A stretch of 64,000 nt of DNA from Liopterus haemorrhoidalis (lineage: Eukaryota; Arthropoda; Insecta; Coleoptera; Dytiscidae), in contig OZ020625.1 in NCBI GenBank assembly GCA_963971575.1, positions 29,487,753-29,551,752 of the forward strand, in the 5' to 3' direction. Shown piece by piece: positions 43,624 to 56,000 of this stretch. The position numbers and the translations under genes were made by a program. Each line of letters opens with the position of its first letter. Positions within the stretch are counted from its first letter, which is position 1. The notes beneath the pieces are model-generated. The model searched no databases. It saw only the letters and a list, made by a program, of their open reading frames with translations, and was not told where the DNA came from.

Positions 43624-44789
43624 AGATAAATCAAAAATAATGGTTTTTAAAAAAGGAGGAGGGAGACAGAGAGAAGAGAAATGGGAATGGGAAGGAAATA
43701 AAATTGAAAAAGTTAGGACACACAAGTACTTAGGATACCAATTCCAATGCAATGGAGGAACAGGGGAACACATTAAGCAGCTAAGTAAAAGGGCAATGCT
43801 AGCAATTCCGCAGATCTGGAGCTTAGGTGAAAGGAAATTTAAGGGTGAATATAACATAAGAATGCTCATGTTCGAAGCCCTAATAAAGAGCATAATCATG
43901 TATGGAGCAGAGGTGTGGGGATGGGAGGAGCATGAACCGCTGGAGAAAGTGCAGAATAAAATCTTAAGTGGATGCTGGGGCTAGATGAATGTACACCAGA
44001 GTACATAGTATTAGAAGAGACAAAGGTATGCAAAATTAAAATAGAAGCCGTTAAAAGAGCCTTAAGATTTGAAGAAAATATAGTCAAGAACCCGGAAAAA
44101 CAATTATTAAATGAATGCTGGAAGGAATTAGAAAATAGAGACAAACAGAAAAAAAAAACATCAAAATGGGAGATAAAAAGGAGTAAAATGTATGAATACG
44201 GAGGCTTTTCAACAGAAGAAGTAAGGAGAAAAAGAGAGAGTGGACATGGAATGCAGGAGATAATAGAAAGAATGAAGGACATACAACAACAAGAATTAAA
44301 CGAGAGAATAAGCGGATCAAGGTACAATAACAAGTTTAAAAAAAATTGGAGCACGCAAAGACCGATATATCTAAAAGAAAAAGGAAATGGAGAAAAAAAA
44401 AGAATAATTGCAAGGTTTAGATGTGGGAATGAAGAAAAGGCGAACAAATTTTGGTTAATAGAAGATGATAAACTATGTAGAATGTGCAGAGAAGAAAGGG
44501 AGACCGTTGAACATATGCTGGAAGGATGTGAAGAAATGAGAAGCAAAGGAGGAACAAGAGAAGATATTTTAAACGGAAATGGCTGCGGTTACACATGGAT
44601 GAAAGAGGTAATCCAGAGGAGAAAAGAAATCAAAGAAAAAGAAAATAATAGGAATAATGCAAAATAGATTTCAAACCGATAGGTAGAAATTAAATTTATA
44701 TTTTAGTTAAATTATGTAAGGAATAAAATGAATAAGAATAAAATGTAATAATTATTAATTAAAATAAAATTGAATTGAATTGAATTGAA
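43624..44789 (+). pseudogene. 5'-truncated non-LTR retrotransposon (LINE)
   Basis: C-terminal part of a LINE ORF2, antisense to TBC1D30. The first segment (43640-43984) carries HKYLGYQFQCNGGTGEHIKQ and IKSIIMYGAEVWGWEE. After a one-base frameshift near 43970-43980 the second (43972-44667) carries GLDECTPEYIVLEETKV and a terminal zinc knuckle, CRMCREERETVEHMLEGC. It ends in TTGAATTGAATTGAAT repeats. A 14-bp target duplication TAAAACAAAATCGC flanks it (43610-43623 and 44790-44803). Clade not resolved; it looks I/R1-like. Confidence 0.9.
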
Positions 44790-44888
44790 TAAAACAAAAT
44801 CGCGTTCGAATTTATTTTTATGTCGGGTACTCAATAAATAATAAGTTAAACATTCTTAGAAAATTATTTAAATTTTTCTTCAAGCGCC

Positions 44889-46135
<1,247 letters not shown>

Positions 46136-46148
46136 TTTAAATAATATA

Positions 46149-46782
46149 CAGTGAACCCTCGATCTAACGGACTACTCGGGGGAAGGGGTGTCCGTTAAAT
46201 GCGGTTGTCCGTTAAATCCGAATATCCGAAAATGGTGTCTATATGTATTAAATTAAAAGTACATAAATTAAATTACAAATCATATTTTTTTTATAGCAAA
46301 TTTCTTGTTTGAGAATATTTTGTTTGTAAACAATAATTTCCCTAAATTTACGAAAATGAGAGTAATATGGCTGCACGTCTGGGTCTGTCGATGAGTCGAT
46401 AAACAAGATTAAATCATCAAGATGACTCCTTACTTGGCTCAGTTTAATTTTTTTAAATGCTAGCTATTCTTCTTCATCGCTCTCGTCGTCCGTTATAATT
46501 TGACCCATAACTTCTTCAGCTATCTCACTTTCCGACATTATTTGAGAATGAAAGTCATTATACTTTTTATAATATTTTATCTTGTAGTAACCTTACTACA
46601 CAGTAAATTTTTACAAAATTGATCTGTATATCTTCAGTTGCGTCCTTCTCGCCTTGTTGAAAATAACTGTGAGTTAAGAAAAAAATAATAATTTTTGAGA
46701 TCTGAATATTTTGTTCGTTAAATCCGAAGTCCGTTAAATCGGGGTCCGTTAAATCGGGGTCCGTTAGATCGAGGGTTCACTG
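46149..46782. mobile_element. Pogo/Tigger-type MITE, 634 bp
   Basis: Ends CAGTGAACCCTCGATCTAAC and GTTAGATCGAGGGTTCACTG are perfect inverted repeats flanked by TA. GTCCGTTAAAT-type subterminal repeats occur at both ends. On the - strand around 46465-46540 a remnant reads MSESEIAEEVMGQIITDDES then DEEE and stop, resembling the acidic segment of pogo/CENP-B-type transposases. Non-autonomous. Confidence 0.85.
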
Positions 46783-46949
46783 TATAGCTAATTTCTTTGA
46801 TTTAAGCGGAACTAGATTTTGTAAACTAGTAACGTTTAAATGAAGCTTTTGATCATTTTGTTTAGCAAAAGCCAACTCAAGTCGTTAAAAAGTGAGCACG
46901 TGACAAATAACTGCAGTTTTGTATACATTAAAAATGAACTTATAATTAC
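46783..46949. other. TBC1D30 intron with CAGTCTGTTCC-related fragment
   Basis: Bases 46795-46885 (TTTAAGCGGAACTAGATTTT to AAAAGCCAACTCAAG) resemble the fragment at 19339-19440; otherwise unremarkable. Confidence 0.45.
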
Positions 46950-47105
46950 CTGTCTCTCATATCGTTTAGTTCCGAACAAGTCCCAATGGCCACAATGGAC
47001 TTTATTAAAGTATTAGAGTCCACAAGTCCAAATTCCAGCATTTCTCTAGTCAAAACACCCATTATCGAATAAAATTCATCAGCACTGTTTACTGCCAGAA
47101 TTCGA
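46950..47105 (-). CDS. TBC1D30: TBC1D30 exon, C-terminal end of TBC domain
   Basis: Acceptor GTATTTTCAG, donor GTAATT. With two carried bases it encodes DRILAVNSADEFYSIMGVLT, then REMLEFGLVDSNTLIKSIVA and IGTCSELNDMRD. ADEFYS-MG-LT-EML is the conserved C-terminal helix region of the TBC1D30 TBC domain. Frame and phase agree with both neighbours. Confidence 0.93.
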
Positions 47106-47173
47106 CTGAAAATACAAATAAATAAATTAGAGCAGTAATTAAGTAGAAGACATCTTAGAGTCTAGTCTTTCCT

Positions 47174-47442
47174 ATTGAGAACTGACAATAACTGAAGTGA
47201 CGCCTAGCGGAATATTTTGGAACTTAACGGAATAGGATTTTGTTGGATGTGAATCATTTAATTGCATTGTTTGTATGTGTTAAAGTGAAGAAAACTTTAA
47301 TAAAATGTCTTTAAAATCGCAACAGAAAATTAACTGCAATGTGAATTGTTGTGTATCAAATGGCAAATGTCAAAAATATCCTATTCCAATCGCCATTTTG
47401 TAAACGACAACAGCGCCTCTATAGGTAATGTTTATTCTCAAT
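47174..47442 (+). mobile_element. Short THAP-transposon derivative
   Basis: Ends ATTGAGAACTGACAATAACT and the inverted ...GTAATGTTTATTCTCAAT. On the + strand an ATG opens MSLKSQQKINCNVNCCV, close to MSLKLQEKIKCNVNCCV of the 17709-18146 element, then loses similarity. Both look like internal-deletion derivatives of one THAP-domain transposon. Confidence 0.55.
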
Positions 47443-47594
47443 ATACTAGTTAAATTGATAGATTCAATTGTAGGCTCTCGTTGAAAAATATTGAATAACA
47501 GGAAAAGAATAAAACACTCGGTAGTTTCAAAGAATAAAACAAGTTATTTGATACGTATTTCAGCTTATGAGGCCATATTCAGAAATAAAATATA

Positions 47595-48629
47595 CAGGGT
47601 GTTTGTTTGAAACGGGGCACCCCGAAAATCTCCTTTATTTGTAAAGATACAAAAAATCTTCAGAACAAAAGTTAAACTAGACAAAAAGGCCCATCTAAAG
47701 GTTACTATAAGAATTCTGAGGCACTTCCGGTTTCACCGGAAATGATGTCAACTTTTGATCTAGCATAGGGAATCGATAATTTTATATTTTTTTCCTAAAA
47801 CTACATTAAATTAGCTTTACAATGACACCAAAAAATCATATTTTTATGTTAACCATTTCAAAATGGCGACCATTTATTTACAAAATAATAATCAACATAA
47901 GTTTTACAAATTTGAACGTAACAAGCTTTGAAAACAATAAAAAAAGAAACAAAATATCTCTAAAATAAACTATTTGACTATTTAGAAAAAAAAAACTGTT
48001 ACTTTTAACTATTATTTTACAAAAAAAAAAAAATACAAATGTTCGATCAAACCACCATTATTGTCCACACATTTTCTCATTCTTAATAAAAACTCTTCCA
48101 TTGCCCTTATAAGAGTACACTCTTGGATATCCCGGATTGCACTTAAAAATAAGCAAAATAAACTATTAAACTCTTGTTATTTATAAAACATTTAATTGAA
48201 AAATTAAAATTTAATTTATTTCATGTTATTTCATATAATAACTAGTTATAACAGTTGATTTTAGAGATATTTTGTTTCTTTTTTTATTGTTTTCAAAGCT
48301 TGCTACGTTCAACTTTGTAAAACTTATATTGATTATTATTTTGTAAATAAATGGTCGCCGTTTTGAAATGGTTAACATAAAAATATGATTTTTTGGTGTC
48401 ATTGTAAAGCTAATTTAATGTACTTTTAGGAAAAAAATATAAAATTATCGATTCCCTATGCTAGATCAAAAGTTGACATCATTTCCGGTGAAACCGGAAG
48501 TGCCTCAGAATTCTTATAGTAACCTTTAGATGGGCCTTTTTGTCTAGTTTAACTTTAGTTCTGAAGATTTTTTGTATCTTTACAAATAAAGGAGATTTTC
48601 GGGGTGCCCCGTTTCAAACAAACACCCTG
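47595..48629. mobile_element. 1,035-bp foldback element with transposase remnant
   Basis: Long inverted arms of ~390 bp (47595-~47985 and ~48240-48629) start CAGGGTGTTTGTTTGAAACG and end in its reverse complement, flanked by TA. The central part on the - strand (48143-48031) reads IRDIQECTLIRAMEEFLLRM, then RKCVDNNGGLIEHLYF. This is similar to the (R)xxxCIxxxGGHFEHL tail of some insect transposases. A diverged fragment is nested at ~41580-41770. Confidence 0.8.
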
Positions 48630-48792
48630 TATACTAGCTTTATAAACCCGACATAAGAGTCATCTAATCAACTAGTAAGTGATGGAAGTAGGAGAAATCT
48701 TATAGTTATTTAATAAGCTAAATTTCAAGTGACGGTAAATTCATTTGGGAGATATTTAAGTTTATATAATATTGATTACAAGAAATGCTTAC

Positions 48793-48964
48793 TCAGATAA
48801 TCTTTCCCAAATGGCGATGGCTGTTCGGAGTAATATCTCGTTGCCCTCGAGGAATATGAGGTCCCAAACTCTCAGGACTGTTGACTGAGGCAGGCAGTTA
48901 CAAAACAATGTTAGGAACCACTGCATTGTAAACACATTGGTAAGAGGCGGCTCGTAAGAATTTC
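48793..48964 (-). CDS. TBC1D30: TBC1D30 exon, central TBC domain
   Basis: Acceptor TTTTTTTCAG, donor GTAAGC. It encodes GNSYEPPLTNVFTMQWFLTL, then FCNCLPQSTVLRVWDLIFLE and GNEILLRTAIAIWERLS. The MQWFLTLF-x2-CLP--TVLR-WD--F-EG pattern is the conserved C-lobe of TBC domains and is particularly close to TBC1D30. Confidence 0.95.
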
Positions 48965-48989
48965 CTGAAAAAAATAAATAAATAAGTTT

Positions 48990-50290
48990 TTTTGGATTAC
49001 TATTTTATTATATTTATGAAAAATAATTTCTAGACTAAATAGAACATGTAGAATCAAAAAATTTAATCCGCAAATCCGTATCTTCATTTTAATAATGATA
49101 CATATTTTTTTAATTACAAAAATTTAGTTTTAGATTATTAACCTATCAAAAATTATTTTTTTCTAGGTAAAACAAGTTGTGAAAATTTCAAAAATTTAAA
49201 CCTCAAGTTTCCAGCTCTTACCATTTTTGAGATAACATTTTCAAAATTTGTAAAATATTTGCGATCTAGAATGATTTTATTTATTGGAATATAAAAAAAG
49301 TTACGAGCTAGCTATTAACTCTTCAAATTATATTTATATTAAACAAGGTGTGGGGATTCCAAAAATTCAAACCGCAGGTCTCTATCTCTTACCGTTCTTG
49401 AGATAAAATCTTCAAAATTTGTCTAATATTTGCGATCTGTAATAATTTTATTTAATGACCCATAACAAAAGTTGTGTGCTATCTACTAAGTCACCAAATT
49501 ATTTTTACAACAAAAAAGGTATGAGGATTCCAAAAATTCAAACCGCAGGTCTCTATCTTTTCCCGTTCTTGAGATAAAATTTTCAAAATTTGTCTAATAT
49601 TTGCGATCTGTAATAATTTTATTTAATGACCCATAAAAAAAGTTGTGTGATAGCCACTAAGTCTCCAAATTATTTTTATAACAAAAAGGGTATGAGGATT
49701 CCTAAAATTTAAACCGCAGGTCTCTATCTCTTACCGTTTTTAAGATAAAATTTTCAAAACTTATAAAATATTTGCGGTCAACAAATGATTTATTTATTGT
49801 ACTATAAAAAAAGTTACGTGCTAGCTATTAAGTCTCAAAATTATTTTTATAGTAAACAAGGTGTGAGGATTCCAAAAATTCAAACCGCAGGTCTCTATCT
49901 CTTACCGTTTTTAAGATAAAACTTTCCAAATTTATAAAATATTTGCGGTCAGCAAGCGATTTATTTATTGTACTATAAAAAAAGTTACGTGCTAGCTATT
50001 AAGTCTCAAAATTATTTTTATACTAAACAAGGTGTGAGGATTCCAAAAATTCAAACCGCAGGTCTCTATCTCTTACCGTTTTTAAGATAAAACTTTCCAA
50101 ATTTATAAAATATTTGCGGTCAGCAAGCGATTTATTTATTGTACTATAAAAAAAGTTACGTGCTAGCTATTAACTTTCAAAATTATTATTATATTAAACA
50201 AGGTGTGAGAATTCCAAAAATTCAAACCGCAGGTCTCTATCTCTTACCGTTTTAGAGATAAAAATTATTTAAAATTCCAAAAAATCTCAA
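48990..50290. repeat. Satellite family S, block in TBC1D30 intron
   Basis: About eight units of ~160-171 bp with the same core as the GLDC-intron array (AAACAAGGTGTGAGGATTCC, CAAACCGCAGGTCTCTATCT, CTTACCG), joined to a different spacer (AAAATTTGCGGTCAGCAAG-type). Units at 49854 and 50025 are nearly identical. This links two introns in different genes ~35 kb apart. Confidence 0.92.
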
Positions 50291-50756
50291 TAAATATTCA
50301 TGTCAGAAGTAATTCCAAAGACAGCTTCTGAAATTAAACCCGACATTAATTAACAGGAGTAATGAATATTTTATAAGACACTCAATATCGATTAGTGACC
50401 CCAGATTCCTTTACATAAGATCCTGTTACAGGACACATTCCCTCAGGATTTATGAAATTTAGTTTCAAAATGTTAAAGCTAAAACCATTTTACGTTTTGT
50501 GCTTTCAAAGATTCATTGATAAATTTTTTTCTGCTCTTAACCTTCACCCTTTTGTTTCAAAGTGAATGAACAATACTACGGGCGATTTGACCTTATTGGA
50601 GTAGGGATATTAAATTTAAAATCCGTGTGGGATTCTTTTCTTAGTGTCGCAAAAAAAATAATAACGATTATATGAGATTATATTTTAAAAAAATCAGTTC
50701 TAGCTACCACAAAACCTACCGTTACCACGAAGTACTTAAACAAAATACTTTTTTAG

Positions 50757-52610
50757 TCTTTTTAGAGTTTTGTAGGTATGACCAAAAAACCCTTATAGGG
50801 GAAAAATTTTAAGATCGTAGCGCCACGCGGATTTTTTTGAAACCATTCTAAATCAGATACGACTTGACATTTACTAGTAAATAATAGCGAAAAGTGTATC
50901 AAAAAACGACAAAAAATAAATAATTGTTTGGGATTTTCTGATTTTGTGAAGTGACATTACTTGTAAACATCTAAAATACTACATTTTGTGATCTGGTTTT
51001 AAGTTATGGCGGTTTTCCATTGTCGATTATTTTAACTATATTGGGGGAAATAATAATTCCCGTGTTGTTTACCAAGGGGTAGAAATCTACAATGCTGGGC
51101 ATATAATATTGTGTGGAGTCACTGAAAAAAACAGAGTTCATAAAGATTTATGCATTATGCCTACAAACTTGTGCATTACAAACCCACACACATTAACAGG
51201 AATTTTCAAGATATGCGATAATAAATACAAAATTGAAAATATTTTTTGTACTATCATTAAAATGTAATGAGCAAACTTTGATATAAGGGCTCACTTTTTT
51301 TCCAATTTTTAAATTGTTTATCTAAACATCACGTCGATTCCTAACCTCTTGCTTTCCCAATTTTGTTTCGAACCGTACGGTGTCTGATATTGGTGGAAAC
51401 AAATGAAACGATATTTCCGGGTTTCTTCTTTTCAATGAATTGCACATAGGCACACAACAATATGTATTATACATTTTTCAATGATTATAATAAAACTTTA
51501 AAAACAAACTTCATACAAAACCAATACACAAAATGAAATGTTATCTGATGTACACAAGTTCATGAAACGCTCACCAGATGGTAGGGTGCTTAGCTGCAAA
51601 TCCCTATACCGTCTGTCTGTCTGTCTGTTCGGTAAAAATTGTAGCCAAACGGCTAAACCTAGAGTGTTGAAATTTGGAATGCTTATACAACTCGTTGACC
51701 CGCACATAGGAAAAATACCAAAACATCTAAAAAACATAGCCCCCTAAAAATATCAACAAATATGTGCTCACCGAATTTTTTTTTTTTTTTAATTCTGAGT
51801 AGGGTATCAAATGAAAGCCCTTAGTACGTGAATTAACGGTCAAAATTTTATTTTTGCAAAATAAATTATTTTGACGCGATTTTTGCTAAAATTGTAAAAA
51901 AAAAAAATTGTCCCACACCCTGTAGCCCAGATGGTTTAAACTAAAAATCTGAAAATATTGAAAGTAATGCACATTTGTGTGAATCAGAATAGTACAACTG
52001 GAATTTTTGATCAAATTATGTTTTCGGAAAATAACACATTTTTTGTTTTTAACTAAAATATGTTAAATATTTAATTCGCTATGTAACACAGTAGATAAGT
52101 AAGCGCTCGTAGCGTAGTGTGTTTCGTCGTCGCTTTGTAATTTGTAAACTAGAATTCGATTCCTGTCAGTTTTAATTTTTCTGTTTTTTTTTTTGCTTTC
52201 TTATTTTGTTTAAATTATTTTGTCAAAATTCTAGTTATATTTTGGTAAATGTTGTATTTAATTTTTAAAAAAGCGTAAATTTAATAACCAGTGGGAAGTA
52301 TTGAAATTATAATTTAATTCTATGTTTGAATGTATACGAAATCAGAGGGCGGGGCGGGGCTTATGATTTAAGCAACCAATGGAAGCCATAGGCGCAATTT
52401 ACAAAATCTTAATGAACCTTGCTATATAAAAAAAATACTGCACATATTTAGAAACTTAAATAATGGTATTAGGCATTCGAATTAAAATTCATAAAAAAAT
52501 ATTTTGACATAAAATTTGTTTTGGCATCCCAAATAATCATCATTCAGTTACTAAATTCCTGCAAAACCCTGAAATGTGTGAAAATTCACACTTCACATCA
52601 ATTTTTATCT
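50757..52610 (+). mobile_element. Family R copy 2, interrupted by an ~800-bp insertion
   Basis: Starts CTTTTTAGAGTTTTGTAGGT, is interrupted at about 50800-51600, then resumes CCGTCTGTCTGTCTGTTCGG. It carries a cassette at 52096-52166 (GTAGCGTAGTGTG, then AATTCGATTCC, then T runs) that differs from the one in copy 1. It ends GCAAAACCCTGAAATGTG and GTGTGAAAATTCACAC. The inserted segment begins GGGGAAAAATTTT and ends AAATCCC between TATA repeats. Confidence 0.75.
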
Positions 52611-52638
52611 TCATAAGAACTGCTTTCCTTCTCTAATA

Positions 52639-53233
52639 CCCTTTTCACACTAGATCTTTAAGACGAGTGAACTTAAAGTTTACCGATGTTTAAGATCGGT
52701 ATGCTTTCACACTTGATGTTTAAATCTCTGGTGCTGTCATCAGCTACAGTAATTTTGTCCTTAAGTTACCGTCATGAAATTACCAGTTTTGAACTGTCTG
52801 CGCAGACGCACATTTTGAATTATTATAAACAATTAAGGATATTTCATTTCATTCTACAATAAAGGCACTACAATAAAGAATATATTACACCTGTATTAAC
52901 ATGTAAGTCGATACATTTTATCTCAGTTATTGTAGCTCTGTATTTTATTAAACACATTATTAAAATAAATAATTTTATTATAACAATAAGTATAAACTTC
53001 TTATAACGTCGATATAATACAGTATTCTTGTTTATGATAATATAAAATGTTGACAGCACAAATTCAAGGAGTATTTTTTTATAATAGAAATTAAGTTGGC
53101 AATGCGTTCGAAGTTTAAGACGCAGATCTCTGTCTTAAACATCGGTCGTGTTTAGACGAGGCCGTACGGTTTCACATTAGCGTTTAAAGATACATTCACA
53201 ACATCCGATCTTAAAGATCTAGTGTGAAAAGGG
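52639..53233. mobile_element. ~595-bp DNA transposon derivative (CCCTTTTCACAC family), copy 2
   Basis: Nearly identical to 23454-24050, with the same CCCTTTTCACACTAGA ends and TA flanks. The two genes therefore each hold a recent copy. Confidence 0.88.
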
Positions 53234-53946
53234 TATATGATAAGAACTAAGTTATTACTTATAAACACCAGCATTTGGTAGTTACTATGATAGGAATTTT
53301 TATAGTAACATGTTACTAAATATTGTAGTAACTTTTGTCTTACGGAATACGAAATACCCCAAAGTTACTATGACAGTAACTAACCTTGCTCATAGTGACT
53401 AAGTTACAGAACTGGTCTGAATATTGAATTGAATTCTTTTCGAATCATTTTTTTTTTTAAATTCAGTCCGGTTATTATTTTACACACCTCGTAAGCTAGA
53501 GTTCTCCCAAGCAATGTAACTAATCTTCCCATCTGTTTAGAAACACTGGATACTCTATTTCTCTCAGTTCCCACTCAGTTTCTCCCTCACCACTCTGTTA
53601 TTATTAACACAAAGGGCTGTTTGTAACTTTAAAAGCAACTCTGTTACTCCAAACAAACACTTTTATCTAATTTGACCTTTAGTTTATTAACCTTTTCATA
53701 TACTGACCTTAAAAAAAATATATATCTATTTTTAACCCTCAGAATGTTTAATGAGAAGTAATTAAGGTTTCCTCTTTGTGAATTTGCTTTTCCTTTGACC
53801 TCTTTCAATGAAAAAAAATTATAAAATTAATTAAAATATATTTCGTGAGTGGTTTTAAAAATTAATAGGTGAAATTATAAATAAATACACGAGGTTTTGC
53901 AAAAAAATCTGGAGTAACTTAACGAAAGTAATATTATTTTGATCTT
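53234..53946. other. TBC1D30 intron, nothing beyond a mariner end fragment
   Basis: At ~53460-53490 a piece resembling the right end of the mariner at 24121-25003 (CCGGTTATTATTTTACACAC). The remainder is unrecognised AT-rich intron. Confidence 0.5.
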
Positions 53947-53996
53947 TTTAGGGTTTTGTAGGTATGACCAAAAAACCCTTATACCGTCGTTTTGTA

Positions 53997-54034
<38 letters not shown>

Positions 54035-54453
54035 TCGGTAAAAATTGTAGCCAAACGGCTAAAGCTAGAGTTGAAATTTGGTATGCTTATACAACTCTTT
54101 GACCCGCACATAGGAAAAATACTAAAACATCTAAAAAACATACCCCCCTAAAAATATAAACAAATATGTGCTCATCGAAAAAAAAATATTTTTTTTTTAA
54201 TTCTGAGTAGGGTATCAAATGAAAGCCCTTGGTACGTGGATTAACGATCAAAATTATATTTTTGCAAAATAAATTATTTTGACACAATTTTTGCAAAAAT
54301 TGTGCAAAAAAAATTTTATCCCACACCCTGTAGCCCAGATGGTTTAAACTAAAAATCTGAAAAAATTCTAAGTAATGTACATTGGTGTGAACCGAAATAG
54401 TACAACAGGAATTTTTGATCAGAATATGTTTTCGGAAAATAACGCATTTTTTT
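53947..54453 (+). mobile_element. Family R copy 3, truncated before the tRNA-like cassette
   Basis: Intact left half (TTTTTAGGGTTTTGTAGGTA, a short (TGTC)n, TAAAAATTGTAGCCAAACGG, CCTGTAGCCCAGATGG), ending at AATAACGCATTTTTTTG. It is fused there to a transposase fragment. Confidence 0.8.
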
Positions 54454-54784
54454 GATACATTGGTACAAACGTATGGTCATAGTACTAAGATTACCTCCTT
54501 ATCACTGCCAGTTTAACCCCATTGAACTAATTTGGGGTATAACAAAAAATTATTATGATAGACATATTGGTCAAAACGGATATAGTGATAACGAAGTTTT
54601 GAAAAGGTGGCAAGTAGCCTGTGATCAAATTAGATTGAAACTTGGGCAAAATATGTTAAAAAAAAATTGAAAATTTAATAAATGAATGGTGGGAAAGGGA
54701 AAGGATTGTTAATGATATTAATCCAATAATAATAAATACAAGAAATGACAGCGATAGTTCAGATGACGACGATATCATGCATTA
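54452..54784 (+). pseudogene. C-terminal fragment of a DDE transposase
   Basis: Reads VIVLRLPPYHCQFNPIELIW then GITKNYYDRHIGQNG. (L)PPYHC-(F/L)NPIE-IW is the signature around the last acidic catalytic residue of IS630/Tc1-related DDE endonucleases common in insects. A frameshift or stop near 54665 is followed by WWERERIVNDINPIIINTR and an acidic SDSSDDDDIMH tail ending at TAG. The N-terminal two-thirds is missing. Confidence 0.8.
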
Positions 54785-55785
54785 GTCACTATTTTTAAAA
54801 AAATAAAAATAAACATTTAAATACAACTTGTAGCAATATATTATATGAATAAATATATTTTTACTTAATATTTTATTACTTTGTACTTAGGGGAAACATA
54901 AAAATTTAATTCAATGAAACAACAAATTATAATCCAAAATTTATGTATGAGTATAAGTTTTTCCTTATTTATAATTATTACCTTAAAATTAATAATTTTG
55001 TTTGTTTGAGTACTGCTGTGAATTTATTTTTGCGCTATAATTAGTAAAGATATCTACGAATCATGCCGTTTCTTTCTAATGCTTTGTTTTTTATTAAAAT
55101 AATTTGGAAGGTTAGTTGTCAACTTGCGTCACTATACGTTACTATGGGTATGCAAATAATTATAATGATATAGACAGAGAAAGCATATAGTATTGTATAT
55201 CGATACTTGTAGCAACGAACTGTCACCTATCAGCAATCCGACTATACTAGATATTTGTAACTATTTCATAAATAAAATCATTCTAATTAATTAAAATTGT
55301 GAATGTATATTATATTTTCTGACAAGAAAAAAATCAAAATGTATATCATATTTTCGGACGGAGGAAGTATAATTTTAAAGTCACTAAAGAATCTCCCCTT
55401 TAACCTTTGTAAGTTCGATCACAAGATACTTTCGTCAATGTTTGTAACCACCCTTATTCTTTAGTTCAATCCATTCACGAGATCAGAATGGGACAAAAAT
55501 AAATAAGAAAACATAAAAAGATAGCACGAAGACAGAAAGTCAATAACAGATTACGTAAAAAGGCAAAATATGAGACTTTAGATATATGATGCATAACTAT
55601 CTCAACACTCTGCCAAACAATTTTTAATAAAATTAAAAATAATGCAATTAAGACACTATATTGGTTTCACTAATACGAAGGTACGCTAAAATTAAAATGA
55701 GGACACTCAAATACACAAGATAAAAAGTAAATTATAGCTGATACGTCATAGGATTCGGACCAGTCAGAAAATAAAACAAAATATA
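54785..55785. other. TBC1D30 intron, nothing recognised
   Basis: About 1 kb of AT-rich sequence without visible genes or repeats. Its right edge adjoins a Penelope-end-like motif. Confidence 0.5.
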
Positions 55786-55790
55786 TTAAC

Positions 55791-55830
55791 TTCGCTAACG
55801 TTTCGATTTAATTTTAATCTTCATCAGAGC
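55791..55830 (-). other. Hammerhead-like motif, probable Penelope-type relic
   Basis: On the - strand CTCTGATGAAGATTAAAATT then AAATCGAAACGTTAGCGAA. It has the hammerhead core pieces CTGATGA and GAAA separated by a short pairable segment (GATT/AATC). The same layout occurs at the Penelope-like element (22630-22674). A cleavage site and stem III are not evident. Confidence 0.4.
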
Positions 55831-56000
55831 TACAAAGATATATAGAATTAATAACACAGTAAGTTTACATGTATAAAACATAATAATGTTAACTGGTCTA
55901 GTAGTTGAAACAAGCGTTACAAAATTGTCGGAATTTAAAATATAACACAAAATAATTCTTAAAGAGTAAAAACATCAAATATAAGTTAAAGATTAAAAAA

